Shown here in pieces: positions 11,297-22,649 of a DNA stretch of 64,000 nucleotides (position 1 is its first letter; the number at the start of each line of letters is the position of its first letter). This DNA is from Zelopaecilomyces penicillatus. Its lineage: Eukaryota; Ascomycota; Sordariomycetes; Hypocreales; Pseudodiploosporaceae. Where the stretch lies: positions 1,319,501 through 1,383,500 of the forward strand of contig VCCP01000007.1 in NCBI GenBank assembly GCA_005765155.1. The letters are read 5' to 3'. The notes under the pieces are model-generated. The model saw only the letters and a program-made list of their open reading frames with translations, was not told the origin of the DNA and did not search any database. The position numbers were made by a program, and so were the translations under genes.

Positions 11297-12176
11297 TCAC
11301 CGCCACACGCCGGCGCTGCGCATGACACCATCAAACTCGTCCAGCTCTACGCCCCTAGCCACGCCAGCACCGCCATTAGCCTCGAGAATCATGTCCTTGA
11401 GCAGATCCTCATCCAGGTCCTCTTTAAGGACGGCGGCAACGCGGCGCAGGTGGGCGAGGGTGATGGGCCCGTCTTGACCGTTTGTGAAGAGCTGAAAAGC
11501 CTCGTCGAGCTCGGAGCGGTGTGAGTCTGAGCTGTGCTCTCGGGCGTGGAATTTGAGCGCGCAGATGGCGAAAAAGGGCTCGTACGTGGCGAAACCGTCT
11601 GAGTCTGGGTCGAGGATCGCGACAAATTCTCGTAGTTCGGCGGTTGAAGATGGTGGGATGCCGAGGGCTCTGTATATAATTGCGATTTTCGTGTCAGTCA
11701 AAATCTTGTCTTGTCCCTCTCCGTCACGCGCAACCCCATTCTCTCTCTTTCTCTCTCTCCATCCATCAAGGAGCATTTCTTTTGCGCAAACGAGGCAGTA
11801 TAAGGGGGGAGATGCATTGTTCCATACATGAGCGTAGACTTGAGATCACGTATTGGCAGAACACCGTTCTTCTCCCCATCCATCGGCTCTGCGAAGAGGC
11901 CAAACGCCTCCTTGATCTCACCCTCCTCCTGGGCCGTCACGTTATGTTCCTTTGCGAGCTTCGACTGTCGCGTCTTGGAGGGCGCCGTCGCGGCTCCGCC
12001 AGATTTCCGCTTCGGGGGCTGGAGGGGAATATGTTTAGCAGAGGCTCTCATCAAAAGGCATAACAGGTTTGTCGTTTCGAAGGGAGAATTGTGAGGGATA
12101 GGTGAATAGTGCGAGGAAACAGTTGGAACAGCTGTTTATTTTTTATTTTATTTTGTAAGAATGAGAAACTTACCAT
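11297..12176 (-). CDS. EF-hand (calmodulin/centrin superfamily) protein
   Basis: Two-lobed EF-hand protein of 188 aa, probably a regulatory or adaptor subunit. Minus-strand exons are 12176-12174, 12018-11828 and 11669-11297. The first coding exon is just ATG, immediately followed by GTAAGT. The acceptor CTCCAG leads into PPKRKSGG, giving MPPKRKSGG, a common fungal N-terminus. EF-hand lobes run EIKEAFGLFAEPMDG...GIPPS and ELDEAFQLFTNGQDGPITLAHLRRV; LDEFDGVMRSAGVW closes the protein. The loop DPDSDGFATYEP has DxDxDG but Pro rather than Glu/Asp at position 12, and the other loops also lack full ligand sets, so calcium binding is likely weak or absent. Conserved in Pezizomycotina as far as I recall, with no assigned function. 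Confidence 0.85.
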
Positions 12177-13132
12177 GTCGTTGTGCGCTTAAACGGAGGA
12201 TATAGACCTCTTTTAGAGCCGGGCGGCGAGACGCGAGTTGGATGGGGGGAAAAGAGCCTTTTGGCTTGCGTATGCTGATGTCACCAAAAACGTGAATCTC
12301 GAAAAGGCACCCTGATGCGCGGTCGTCAAACTACAGTGCTAGATGTTGAGTATCGGTCACAATTGACACTGTATGGGCCCGCTCAAATATTTTCTTTATC
12401 TCTTCACCAAACCTCGTCCGCTATTTTCTTTTCTTTTCCAACCCAAAAAAACTGAACTCGAGGTTCCAATTCAGACCACGCGCACACATCAAACCTCCCA
12501 ACGCGACCGATCTCAGCGATGCGATTAATACTACCAAGCGACTGCTCAGTCACACATTGACTTAATACACCGCATCCTTGGCTTTTCCATCATCCCCCCA
12601 GCTGGATCAAAAATTATCGTCGCCACAGGTTTGTTCATCATCAAAGTGCAGGTCGATCTCGTTATCAACAATAACTATGTCATGTTCATGTGTGAAAAGA
12701 AGGGGAAAACATATCCCTCGATACAGCTTCTAAAAATGCTAGAGCTTGCCGTTTCAAACGCCCCAGAGCGAGCAAGTGTGGACAGTGAAGCAAGAACAAA
12801 CCCAATTCATGAGTCTACCCTGACGATTGATACCATCAGGTTGCAACTGCATTGGCGCACTCTCCGCACCAGTACTATCGCGATCTTTGGTGACACTTCA
12901 ACCTATTATATTTCCATTTGAGTTTGGCTTCCTATGCCTGTTACGTACTGTAGTATCCCAGCACATATCATCCATGGAGTAAACTTTAAACACCTGCCTT
13001 ACGATTCCATCACATACAATTTGCCAAGGAGACGCCTAGCTCTCTACAATTTCACCTTAACTGGTCTGGGGGCAATGTGTTAGTACCGAACCCTCGGGCC
13101 TTGAGATCGGTACCTCGAGTGGTTTCACTCCC
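12177..13132. other. Intergenic region upstream of the EF-hand gene
   Basis: Promoter of the EF-hand gene (minus). On the plus strand there is a pyrimidine-rich tract at about 12385-12445 followed by a CA-rich leader-like stretch, but no convincing ORF follows. A short open frame at 12631-12921 lacks recognisable features. Confidence 0.5.
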
Positions 13133-14673
13133 TCACTTGAAGTTGTTCTTCATCTCTCGAAGCTTGCCCATAACGCTGACGGGGTCTGTCTCCCCGGTGG
13201 CCTTCTGAATCTCTGGATCCTACATCAATCATGGCCAGTCAGTCTCATATCCCACGTTGAACAGTTGCTGGTTCGGATTGCATGGACAAACTCACCTCTA
13301 CGCGCATGAATAGATTATGTTTCTATTCCCCAGACGGTCAGCACATGCAACGTTAAGATTGCTCAATCATCACTCCCCATCATCACATACCTTTTCATCA
13401 CCAATCGTAAACTTGCCCGTTGTAACTTCGTTGTTCTCGGCAAACGACTGCAAATTCCCAATGGCCTCATTCTGGATAACAGACGCTGCGAACTTGACAT
13501 TGGATTTTGTGTATTCATGTCCCGGCTAAGGCCCCCGCATTAGTAAAGCAGTTGCGGCATTGGTTGCTCTTCGTATATGGCCAAAGAGATCAGGCCAAGA
13601 AATGCGAATTATCCCGCCCACTTACATAAACAACAGTATCATCTGGCAGTGACCCAAGGCGTTTGTTCAGCGCCTCGTGCATCTCTGCGGCAGAGCCCTC
13701 AAAGAACTTGCCGCAGCCTTGGTGAATCCTAATGTCAGCTCTCAGAGTTCTTTCATCGCCAAGTCATTTCGGCTTAAACATACCGCTGATGAATAGTGTG
13801 TCGCCGGTAAATACCACCTTGCCTGTTGAGTCCTCCATGAAGAAACAGATGCTATCCTGCGTGTGACACGGTGTGTGAACAGGTTTCACCGAAATATCAC
13901 CAAGTTTAAAGGTTTCCCCATGCGCGGGCGTTTTCGTGACACCTTCGCAGTCCTTGCCGCCGATAATATCGAGCTTCAAGTCTCCCAGTTCTGCCAACTA
14001 CCCAGGTTGTTAGTCTAGCGTCTTGTACACTCGGCTCCTCTTGTTGTTTCCCAAGGGAGTGAGAAACTACATACCAGTTTCTTATTCCCACCAGCATGGT
14101 CCCAATGGCTGTATAGCGTTAAGACTCAAAGCGAAAATCACAAGGCAAACCCCCCCCCCCTCCCCCTCACTTACTGGTGTGTGTTCACAATGGCCGTCAA
14201 ATTGATCTTGCCGGCCGCGATAGCTTCTTTGAGGATTGGCGCAACTCTATCACCTCATTTAGCAAAACCTCTTTGATTTTCCTTGATCCTTGACACAGAG
14301 GCCAAAGACATTGTATACACTTACTCTGGGGGATTTGCAGGGTCAATAATAACAGCGTCCTTGGACTTGTCATCAACTACTAGGTACGCATAGTTGTTGC
14401 TACTCCCCACCCCTACAGTATTTGATGTCAGTATAAATTCCATGATACTAAATATCCAATCTAAAATTCAATATCTATATATCTTGTTGGGGAAGCTTAC
14501 ACATAGGAATCGACTGGATATGCATGGTGCGAGTCTTGACAAGCTGAAACCCACACACGTTTAGCAAAAGGAATAAATTAATTCAATAGACCTTCAGACG
14601 TCAAACCTACAGCAGCGGGTAATATTCTGAAGTTCTGTTTTATCAGCAGCCTCAGAGTCGTAAAACAATTCAT
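13133..14673 (-). CDS. Hydroxyacylglutathione hydrolase (glyoxalase II), ten exons
   Basis: Metallo-beta-lactamase-fold enzyme hydrolysing S-D-lactoylglutathione to D-lactate and glutathione, the second step of methylglyoxal detoxification. Minus exons: 14673-14611, 14543-14501, 14412-14325, 14246-14175, 14108-14075, 13997-13784, 13717-13626, 13525-13391, 13322-13296, 13219-13133; all introns GT..AG, 284 aa. The metal motif THHHWDH gives His88, His90, Asp92, His93. CHTQDSICF and FTGDTLFISGCGKFFEG supply further metal ligands, and PGHEYT the C-terminal metal His. Exon 1 encodes a Leu/Lys/Arg-rich, acid-free presequence (MNCFTTLRLLIKQNFRILP) expected for mitochondrial import; MHIQSIPMWVGSSNNYAYL starts at an internal Met (14525). 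It lies 209 bp downstream of Las1 on the same strand. Confidence 0.95.
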
Positions 14674-14882
14674 GAATGCGCAAAACTGAATCCAGTGACG
14701 TGTTTGATTGGGATGTTACTGAGAATCTCCTCACAGAATGGGGCAGCCACTCCTACGACAGTTATTTGTAAGCCACGTGATGACATATCATTGTCATGGA
14801 AGCAACCTCAACATCCAATGGGCAAAGGGGTATCATTTGTTGTATCTAATCAATTGCATGCATACAATTATTGACCGTCTGG

Positions 14883-16144
14883 TCAAACCATTCCTATCGG
14901 CTTTGGCTTCCACGCACTATCACACCGGGACCACCCCGTACTTAGCTCCGAAACATCTTCCGGTGACGATGGCGCCACCCGTACTGGATTCGCGACTTCG
15001 CGCCGGTCTTCCCCAGCTTCGTGGCTTCTTCCAAGCAAGTCATCCAGGGTTGTTGGTGTCGCCGTCTCCTCTGTCGCTACAGATGCTGCTTCAAGCTCCG
15101 TGAGCTCCTTGGAGAGCTTCAGACATTTCAGAAAAACCTGATTGCCTGGCAGGCTCTCCTGCAGCTCCGCAATGGTCTTCAGCACCCGGTCCAGATCCCA
15201 TTGTCGAAATCGCTTCTTGTGCTTACGCCGCGTCGCCTCATCACTCTCCCGCAAGTACCGGAGCACTAGCTCCTTACAAGGGTCAGTCTGCTGCTCCTTG
15301 GACGGTTGGGCCTCGTCTGCCAACTGCCTCCAGTAGTACTCCCAAATCCACTGCAGAGCTTTCCTCGCTGCAGTCCGCAGCTTGGCCAGCGATGGGAGTT
15401 GCTCATGTGTAGACTGGTGCCTGAGCTCCACAAAGGTTGCTGGCAATCCCAACGTCTTGGCAATGGTGTACATGCTCTGCTTGCGCTGTTTGTCTTGATG
15501 TCCGTCTAGCAAGCCTGTCACGAACCTATTCAAACCGATCAGTGACCGCTCAGTCCGATGCGGGCATCAAGGCTGCAATATGCAAACGCCATGCACAAGG
15601 CTATGGGGGTCTCCTGCAGAAGGCATCGAAGAACCCCACAGTTGTATCCGTATGTGTCTTCCATGTCGGACTCGAATCCAGGATACAAGCTGCGCATCCA
15701 TCGGATGATGACTAGAAAAGCACACTGGATTCTGGGCTAACAAACTTACCGACCAAAAGCAGTTGAGTACGCACCGCGGAGGACGGCATAGACTGAAATA
15801 CCGGCAGTCTCCGTGGCGGCCTCGCTTTCGTCCATCAGCACGGCGGCCATCAGGAGCGCGGTAGACTCCACCATGTGCGGGCAATTCCCACGCTGCACCC
15901 ACATGTAAACTCGATCCACCGCGTGGTGCTGGTCTCTTCGCCGCTGCTCATCAGAGTTGCCTGCCTGACTCGGGACTTCCTTCGCAGGGCTTTCGCCCTT
16001 TTCCAAATGAGCTCCCGGACGAGGGCCACCATCTCGTCCAGCAACGACAGTGCTTGGGGGTGCCAGGAATGGACCGTAGAACTGCTGCCGCACCTTCAGT
16101 AGCTCCTGGCGGTCCCGCCAGGGCGTGAAGACATACTGCACCAT
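14883..16144 (-). CDS. LAS1: Las1-type pre-rRNA processing endonuclease (HEPN)
   Basis: HEPN ribonuclease subunit that cleaves within ITS2 during 60S ribosome maturation, working with the Grc3 kinase in the nucleus. Exons are 16144-15750 and 15525-14883 (minus), phase 2, 345 aa. The start MVQYVFTPWRDRQELLKVR carries the usual W-x-x-R-x-E/Q-L signature. The second part is FVTGLLDGHQDKQRKQSMY. The HEPN catalytic motif is Arg167 to His172 in LRHQSTH, followed by EQLPSL. The C-terminal third (charged, with KELTELEAA) is less conserved. An insertion rich in Gly/Pro/Glu (about 35-70) interrupts the N-terminal helical region. The 224-nt intron is long for this window and contains no exon that I could fit. 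Confidence 0.92.
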
Positions 16145-19100
16145 CCCAAAAACAGGGAGTAGTTGGAGCGGGCTGGAGCAGTCGCAGTGCTGTTATGTGT
16201 GTGTAGGCGTGTGTGTGCGTGTGTGTGTGTGCGTGCCTCCGTGTGAATTTCCAGGTACCGCCGCGTGCGCGATCCTCTGCGTATGCCGGTTTGTGTGTGT
16301 GAGTGTGTGTCTAAAATGTCGCTGAGGCACAAAAAAGAAAAGTAACAAGACCAATCAGCACGACAAGGACCTTTCTCGGAATATGAGGCGCGAGATGCCG
16401 CTTGGATGCAACTCAAGACGAGACAAGGCAAAGCAAGGTAAGGCAAGGCAGGCTGCTTGACTAACTGCTACCTTCGCTGTGGGGTCTGGCGGGGGTTTGA
16501 TTCTATCACTTTGTGGGACATTTTGTTTTTCTTGCACAGTTACCCAGCACAGTCATGTACCTAATTAATGGAACAGCCAAAAGAAAAGGTGGGGACATGA
16601 AGCCTCTATATTACGGCAAAGGCTAATACCACGCTGACCAACCTAGCTTCAGATGGTGTAGCACAGGCCGCAAGATCTGCCTCTGTTGTTCTCCTTCCAA
16701 AGACGACGTTCCTTTAGCATAAAACGCCCGTTCATGCCTCCTGCCAACTATTCGCGTACTAGCTCGATTGCCGGTCCTTGTTTCTGTACTATAATTATGT
16801 ACCTGGTATTGAATTATCCCAGCTCTTTTTTTTTTCTTGCCAGGCATCTGCATAGCTCCAAGCCGGTTGTCATGCAGAAAACCCAGCCGCCGGGCCAAGT
16901 GGGCTCGGCTCTAGAATTAGATTGACGTGCAAAGTCCACAATACTGCCGATAATTGGTCCAATGGGTGAGAAATCGAGCAAAAAGGAACAGGCGTTGGCC
17001 ATTCTACCTATGGGTACTCTGTACATGCAAACATTTGATTGATTTGCAGGCAAACCCCCGCTCGTGAGCCAGGCATTATTACGTACCGAAATTCAGGAAC
17101 CAGGTTCCTAAAAGCCCAGTGTGATGTGTGATGAGTGATGAGACAGACGATGGTTTTCCTTGCTTCTTCAAGCCCAAGGGCTGATGGCAAGAAACATGCC
17201 TCTAAGGCTCTTCCCACTTACCTAGCGCTGTGCTCTATTATCTACTACCCGTTAGCTGCCTGTAGCCAAGAAGGTTCAGCCTGCTAGCTGCCCTCATCCA
17301 AGGCTTACCCAAAAGTCGTACTACCGAGTAGGTCCAAGCACTGCAGGCTCTCCAGTGACACTGTCTCACCCAAAGGCGGCCGGTGTGACGGCGGCGGTTT
17401 TCCTGGATCACTGATCATACATGTACTGGACTCGCCTCAATCATTTGCCCTCCCACTGTCTTCGTATGCCACCTGACTAACGCCAATGGATGAGTCCACA
17501 GACATCAATCGATTGACGACTGAGGCCTTTTGTTTGACATGGACGGGTTGCTTGATTAAACAATGAATGAGGTGGCCCAGTGACGTGCCGTTGCCAATCA
17601 TTGCCTCCCCATCATAGGATGTCAAAGGATGACCCATTACTTATGTTCATCACCTCGATGATTTGACGACTACCCAATCGAAGAGTGTCATCTGTTGAAC
17701 TGCATTGTCTCTCAAGTACAATCCCACACAGCTGATTCAACCAATCGACCGACATATACATAGCAAAGAAGAAAGCATGTTATCCATCCCCTTCCCCCCG
17801 AAATCATGCTCATGTCAGATGGGGGTTTTCACTCCAAACTTGGGTCATCAACACTCGTCATAATATATCTTGCACTGCCTCCACTAAATCTCAAGGCATT
17901 AGAAAGACATGCCTTGAGCTTGAGAGGCGTGGCCCCGCTCTGTCCTAAAATCCTTCCTGGCCAACAAGGGAAAATAAATTTAGATAAAGCCTTCCAGATT
18001 CTTGTTGCTAGTTTTGGCGGGATTTTCGCCTTGAGACTCGCGACCGACATTTTCTAAACAAACCCACCGTGCCGTGATTAGGACAATGAAGAAGACCAAG
18101 CCTCCTCAGGATTATGCCCCCAGTCATCTCGCGCCTCTTGCTGGAGCCGCTGGACCTGCATCAACCGCCTCAACCGCCTTGACCGTGGGCCACCGAGTTA
18201 CCACCGGCGTCGCCGCACTCGACGAGGGTCGTTGTCCCTGTCTCATGGAACAAATACACAACTGTACGTACTAAGCCCCACAAAAGCACCTGGACCTCGA
18301 ACGACTGTCCCGACAAACTTGCTGGTGGTATCGCGGGGCATGACAAAATCGATGCATTGGCGTCAAAAATTGCATGCAGCGCTCGCCCCGGATACAAATG
18401 AGCAGAGTCCGTTTCATTAGCTGTTGTCAAGCTAAGATGAGATGCCGAGAGCGCAGGATGTCAATGTGGCGGGCTTTTCCAGGTTCTTAATGGCCACTGG
18501 CTCGCACATCGAAATAAGACAGAGCAAAGAAGGTATAAAATGGACTTGATCATACCACCTCCAGCGGGGCAACGGCCAGAGATGCCAAGAGTGAGAAAAC
18601 GAAAGTCAACGCAAGCCACTAGAATAAGCCACATAGAGGGGGGTATGGTGTAGGGTTGTGGCTCAGTTTGTGGGTCAATGCTGCCCAGCCCCAGGGCTCG
18701 CCCGCTCGATGTCCATCTAGGATGGCGCACTTGTGAGAACGTTTCTCTCCCTATTATCACTATGTAAAAAGATGGTGGTTGGGTAACTTGGGTTGGTGGG
18801 CGTGTGTTCTTGAGTGGGGTGCGTTGGATGGTGCGCACTGGGTGATCCTTGAAGGTGTGTGCGCCAAATGGAGATGTGAGAGAATGTGACGAAGGTACGT
18901 ACACGGCATTACCACAAAAGAGAAACCAAAAACACATTACTGTACAGTGTCCACCTTCAATTAGAGGTAGGTAATTCGCCTAGTCCGGAAGGAACGAGCG
19001 GGGAGCGGCGAGGGGAACCTGGAGATTTTTATCCAGTCAATGACTCCGGACGTGGCTGACGCCTTCCAGAATGCACTGACCCGCTCCGAGACACATGTTT

Positions 19101-19630
19101 GGCAGGGGTCTCAAAGCGGCTCTGCTCGCTTGGCAGCCTTTTAGCGTCGTGGCACATGGAAGAACACAGATTGGGTGTGTGAGCTGTGAGGAGTGTTTGA
19201 TATGCATCAAGACGCATGTATTCTTGGTTGTTGCTCAAGGTGATGAGCTGGCGTGAGCCCAAACCACCAAAGTAGTAATGTAAACTATGCTAATATATGT
19301 AGATGTGACTCCTTCTCCGTTGGGGTATTCATATCCGTTCCAGCTTTATCCGTTCCTGATTTCCGTTATGCTCCAGAGCCCACATGCCATGTATTAAAGT
19401 CAGTCCAATAACCAAAACCAATAGAAGTTCTCCGGGTCTAAAAAAAATCCTCGCTTTAAAAGACTCCAATGATGCTTGCCCGCAAGTCTATGCAATTCCC
19501 AAATGCCCAAAAACGTTATGTTACATTCCCATGTAAGCAAAATATTTGCTCAAATCTGCAAGTAACCGTGTCCCTCATCGTCGCAATGTCGTCATATCGT
19601 AATGTTGTGTCCTCCGAATCACCAAATAAT
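16145..19630. other. Gene-free region of 3.5 kb between LAS1 and the acidic-tail protein gene
   Basis: Contains the LAS1 promoter (right of 16144), a GT-rich microsatellite region at about 16196-16310, and otherwise only short overlapping ORFs on both strands without family features. Nothing coding can be supported. Confidence 0.55.
16196..16310. repeat. GT-rich low-complexity tract
   Basis: Interrupted (GT)n runs with GC and GA variants. They begin about 50 bp upstream of the LAS1 start and therefore lie in its promoter or 5' UTR. Confidence 0.85.
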
Positions 19631-20701
19631 TTAATCTTCAGTTGACTCATCGTCGTCCTCTTCATCCTGGTCCTCTTCACTGTCGTCTGACTTTGGAGGT
19701 TCCCAGGTCTCCTCCAATTTCAAACCCTTTCCTTTGGGTTCCTGGGGAAGATAGGCGGAGCCCAGAAGTGAGGAAACAGTTGATCGGTAGTTGTTAAGAT
19801 GTGGGTCCTCCTCATATTTATCATGGGTGTCGTACAGGCCCATGCCAACAAGAATCTCGCCCTCTTCCTCCGGTTCCTCCAAAGGTTGGTATGGAATTGA
19901 AGCCTCTGACACAACAGGCTGAGCTTGTTGCATTTGCACAAAGGAGTCGGGTGTGGGGGGCGATGTTGTATTGAAGCCATGAATGATGAAGTTATTCCAG
20001 TCAAGTGTGTTGCTGGAAGCGGCTTTATCATCGATAACGTGTTCCAGTGGGGGACAAGACTCAGAGGAGTAGTGGCGCTCAGTCAGAGGATAGCATGATG
20101 CTGCCCTGTTCATGATATCCCAACCGTTCGAATTGAGGTGACCCACAGTATGTACTCCGGGGTATGATACAGGTAGAGGAGAGAAAGCAGACGACGGAGA
20201 TGTATTGTTTGAATACGCAGCCAGCATTGGGGAATATTGAGGATGCATGGCAATCATTTCCTGCTGATCGGTGTACATGGCAGGCATGGTAAGAGGGTAG
20301 CTTGGTTGCTGTTGCAGATACTGGAGCTGCGGCTGTACATGTGTTGTTGGATGCCAGCTAACAGGCCGTGTAGGTCTCTCAATAGGGGTTGTCTGAACGC
20401 CTTGGTTGACCGAAAGATATTCCATGGCTTGTTGATGCCGCCGTACTGTCTGGCTATCGTTGACCATGGTTCTTCTCCTGGCCATTATCATTGAGGATCT
20501 GGGGCTGTTGCTAGTACTTGGCGGCTTAGAAACACGCATCGATGGTGCTGCACGCTGTCCAGTCGAGCTCCTTGACAACCGCCGTGCCACCTGGGAAAAC
20601 GTTGATTGTGCGGAAGAGGCAACTCTATCGATAAAGGCATCGTATGGGTATGACGGTGGAAGGACTCCAGACGCTTGCGTTTCAAAAGTTGGGTGCATCA
20701 T
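19631..20701 (-). CDS. Conserved fungal protein of unknown function with acidic C-terminus
   Basis: Single exon of 356 aa starting MMHPTFETQASGVLPP; a second ATG follows directly. No catalytic domain is recognised. The N-terminal third is basic and Ser/Arg-rich (SQVARRLSRSSTGQR, MARRRTMVNDSQ). The middle is Pro/Gln/Tyr-rich and probably disordered. A conserved-looking block follows: EEEGEILVGMGLYD, then LNNYRSTVSSLLGS and PKGKGLKLEETWEPP. The last 25 residues are almost all Asp/Glu/Ser. The block resembles a Pezizomycotina-specific family I recall only as hypothetical. Low complexity with basic and acidic ends suggests a nuclear or scaffold role, which is inference. About 12 kb of apparently empty DNA lies upstream of its start. 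Confidence 0.8.
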   Translation of the reverse strand: MMHPTFETQASGVLPPSYPYDAFIDRVASSAQSTFSQVARRLSRSSTGQRAAPSMRVSKPPSTSNSPRSSMIMARRRTMVNDSQTVRRHQQAMEYLSVNQGVQTTPIERPTRPVSWHPTTHVQPQLQYLQQQPSYPLTMPAMYTDQQEMIAMHPQYSPMLAAYSNNTSPSSAFSPLPVSYPGVHTVGHLNSNGWDIMNRAASCYPLTERHYSSESCPPLEHVIDDKAASSNTLDWNNFIIHGFNTTSPPTPDSFVQMQQAQPVVSEASIPYQPLEEPEEEGEILVGMGLYDTHDKYEEDPHLNNYRSTVSSLLGSAYLPQEPKGKGLKLEETWEPPKSDDSEEDQDEEDDDESTED

Positions 20702-22635
20702 CTTGCCGAGATGCTCTCGAGAACAGGAATGAGTTGCGTCAAGGTGTGAAATCGTAGTTTGCTATTGGGTGGGCAATGTGTTGCTGTAATGATGAAAATC
20801 GGTGAGATAACGCTTTGTAGTATGTAAAAGACAATGGGTCTGTCTGGATTAAGTATCAAAGAAGAAGTCATAAACCAACTCTTAAGACGGAGCAGGGAGT
20901 GAAATGGCGTTTTCCCTTCAAGGGGGGGTTGTTTTGGGAGGAATGACCAAGCTCCATTTTGGGGCGTCCCAAAGAATAATTCAAGCCCGGTAATAGTAGT
21001 TGGCGCTAGATGGAGCAGGTAAGAGGCACTACACACTAGGCGGTGCATGCCCTGGGTGTCCCGTCCGAGCAAGATCCAACTCTCCATGGATCTAGGAGTG
21101 GGTCAGCAAGACAGAGAAACAGCGTTGTACATGACATGGACGTTTGCCATGGCGCCGGGCTGCAAACGTGCGGGTTGCATAGAAGCAAAAATCCGCTGCA
21201 CCGTCCACTGGGGTGGGTGGGCAGATGTTGTGTGTGGTGGTGGTGTTGTTGGTACGAGCTCCGGACCCGTGTGTAGCGCATGCGAAAATAGTACCTAGTA
21301 CGTACTAAGGTACGTAGTGGTTGTAGATGCTGCTAGGCTTTGCACTGGTCTAGCTGCTTCGCTATTGAGCACTACATGGCTAGAAACAGCACGCCTCCCT
21401 GGTGCCCTGACACAGTACGGCGGCACTCGTCGTGGGCCCGGTTGGCCAGGACTGTAGGGCAGGGTCAGGGCAGGGTCAGCTAACCACCAGCAGGTACAGG
21501 TTGCCAGGCTGCCAAACCAGAGGAGGATTGGCTCCCATGCCTCTGGTCGTAGATTGGCGGGAGCACATGCATGGGGTGTGTGGTCTATGTGTGCTTGTTT
21601 CGTGGTCGTGTGTGGTGGTTGTGGGGTGGTATGGCTGTTGCATGTACTGCCAGTCGGCTGCGTCATACGGGGGGTAGCGGCAAGGGGTGTGTGTCTCATC
21701 GGACGGAATCCAAGCGGGAAAGCCAAAAGGCAAGCCAGGCCAGGTCAAAGGGGCAATAGAAAAAAGGTTGTGCAAACGGTTCCGTGACTGTCCTCGCCTC
21801 CTGGTAGCTTAGCAGGTGCCTGCCCTGGGAAGAGGGGCCGGCGGCCGAGCCGGGGCCAAATAATTAGCGCTCGAGATTGCTGGGCAATATGCTGATGGTA
21901 CTTGCGACACAGCAGACTCTGTGTCGGGGATGCATGTACTTGAACATCTCCCTCCCCTCCCCTCCCTCCTTCCAACCCGACAGTGTGCGCTGCAAAAAGT
22001 ACCGCCTGCTGTGGGCTAATTACCAGGTACTCACACTAAGTACTAAAGGTACTTTATGGGTGCTTAGAGCTGTTCCTGCCAACACCATCCACCTGGGCCG
22101 ACCGCGCGCCAGGTGGTGTGACCAACCAATGTCATGGAACCAGCCGTACCTTCCTCACGGTCCCGAAGCCCGCAGATGTAAAGGTGCTAAGTAGTAAGGC
22201 GAGAGTAATGCCTGTAACAGCTATCTAGTGTGATACCTGTGGTGGTGGAAGAAGTGAGTGGGTGGCGGCCAGCGCGCTCCTGCCTTCTAAATATCTTACT
22301 ACCCTGAGAGCACAGTATCTTAGGCGTGCTTGGTTCGAGAAATTCAAACTGAGATATAGAGCCAGAAAGCCTCATGTCCCCTTGCCCTGGTCCTGTGGGC
22401 TACAACATCACTAAGAAATCGCATTAGGATGGTCATGCTTTGGTGAGCTTTCAAGCTGTAATACCGACCTTCTAAAAAATTGCTGGTTTTCACTATATGT
22501 AGGTACACCCACTGTATGAAGTAGGATATGGAAAGAACAAGGATGGGCAATCATCAAACCCGCGGACAAGCTCACATCCAGTCAAAAAGCCTTGTCTTGA
22601 CAAGAGTCTCAAATAAGCAGGCTGGCAGGGCACTG

Positions 22636-22649
22636 CTACTACGTAGTAG
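22636..22649. repeat. Perfect palindrome CTACTACGTAGTAG
   Basis: A self-complementary 14-mer that contains the 12-mer found at 6090. Confidence 0.9.

Noticed and set aside
15541..15749. Open frame inside the LAS1 intron
   Set aside because: Joining exon 1 directly to FVTGLLDGHQDK matches the family; no exon in between keeps frame and sequence sense.
18461..18937. 158-codon minus-strand ORF
   Set aside because: No recognisable motif, poor promoter context and overlapping low-value ORFs; most likely chance.
21295..21726. 143-codon minus-strand ORF in the left desert
   Set aside because: His/Thr/Pro-rich composition comes from GT-rich DNA on the other strand and other frames are open too.
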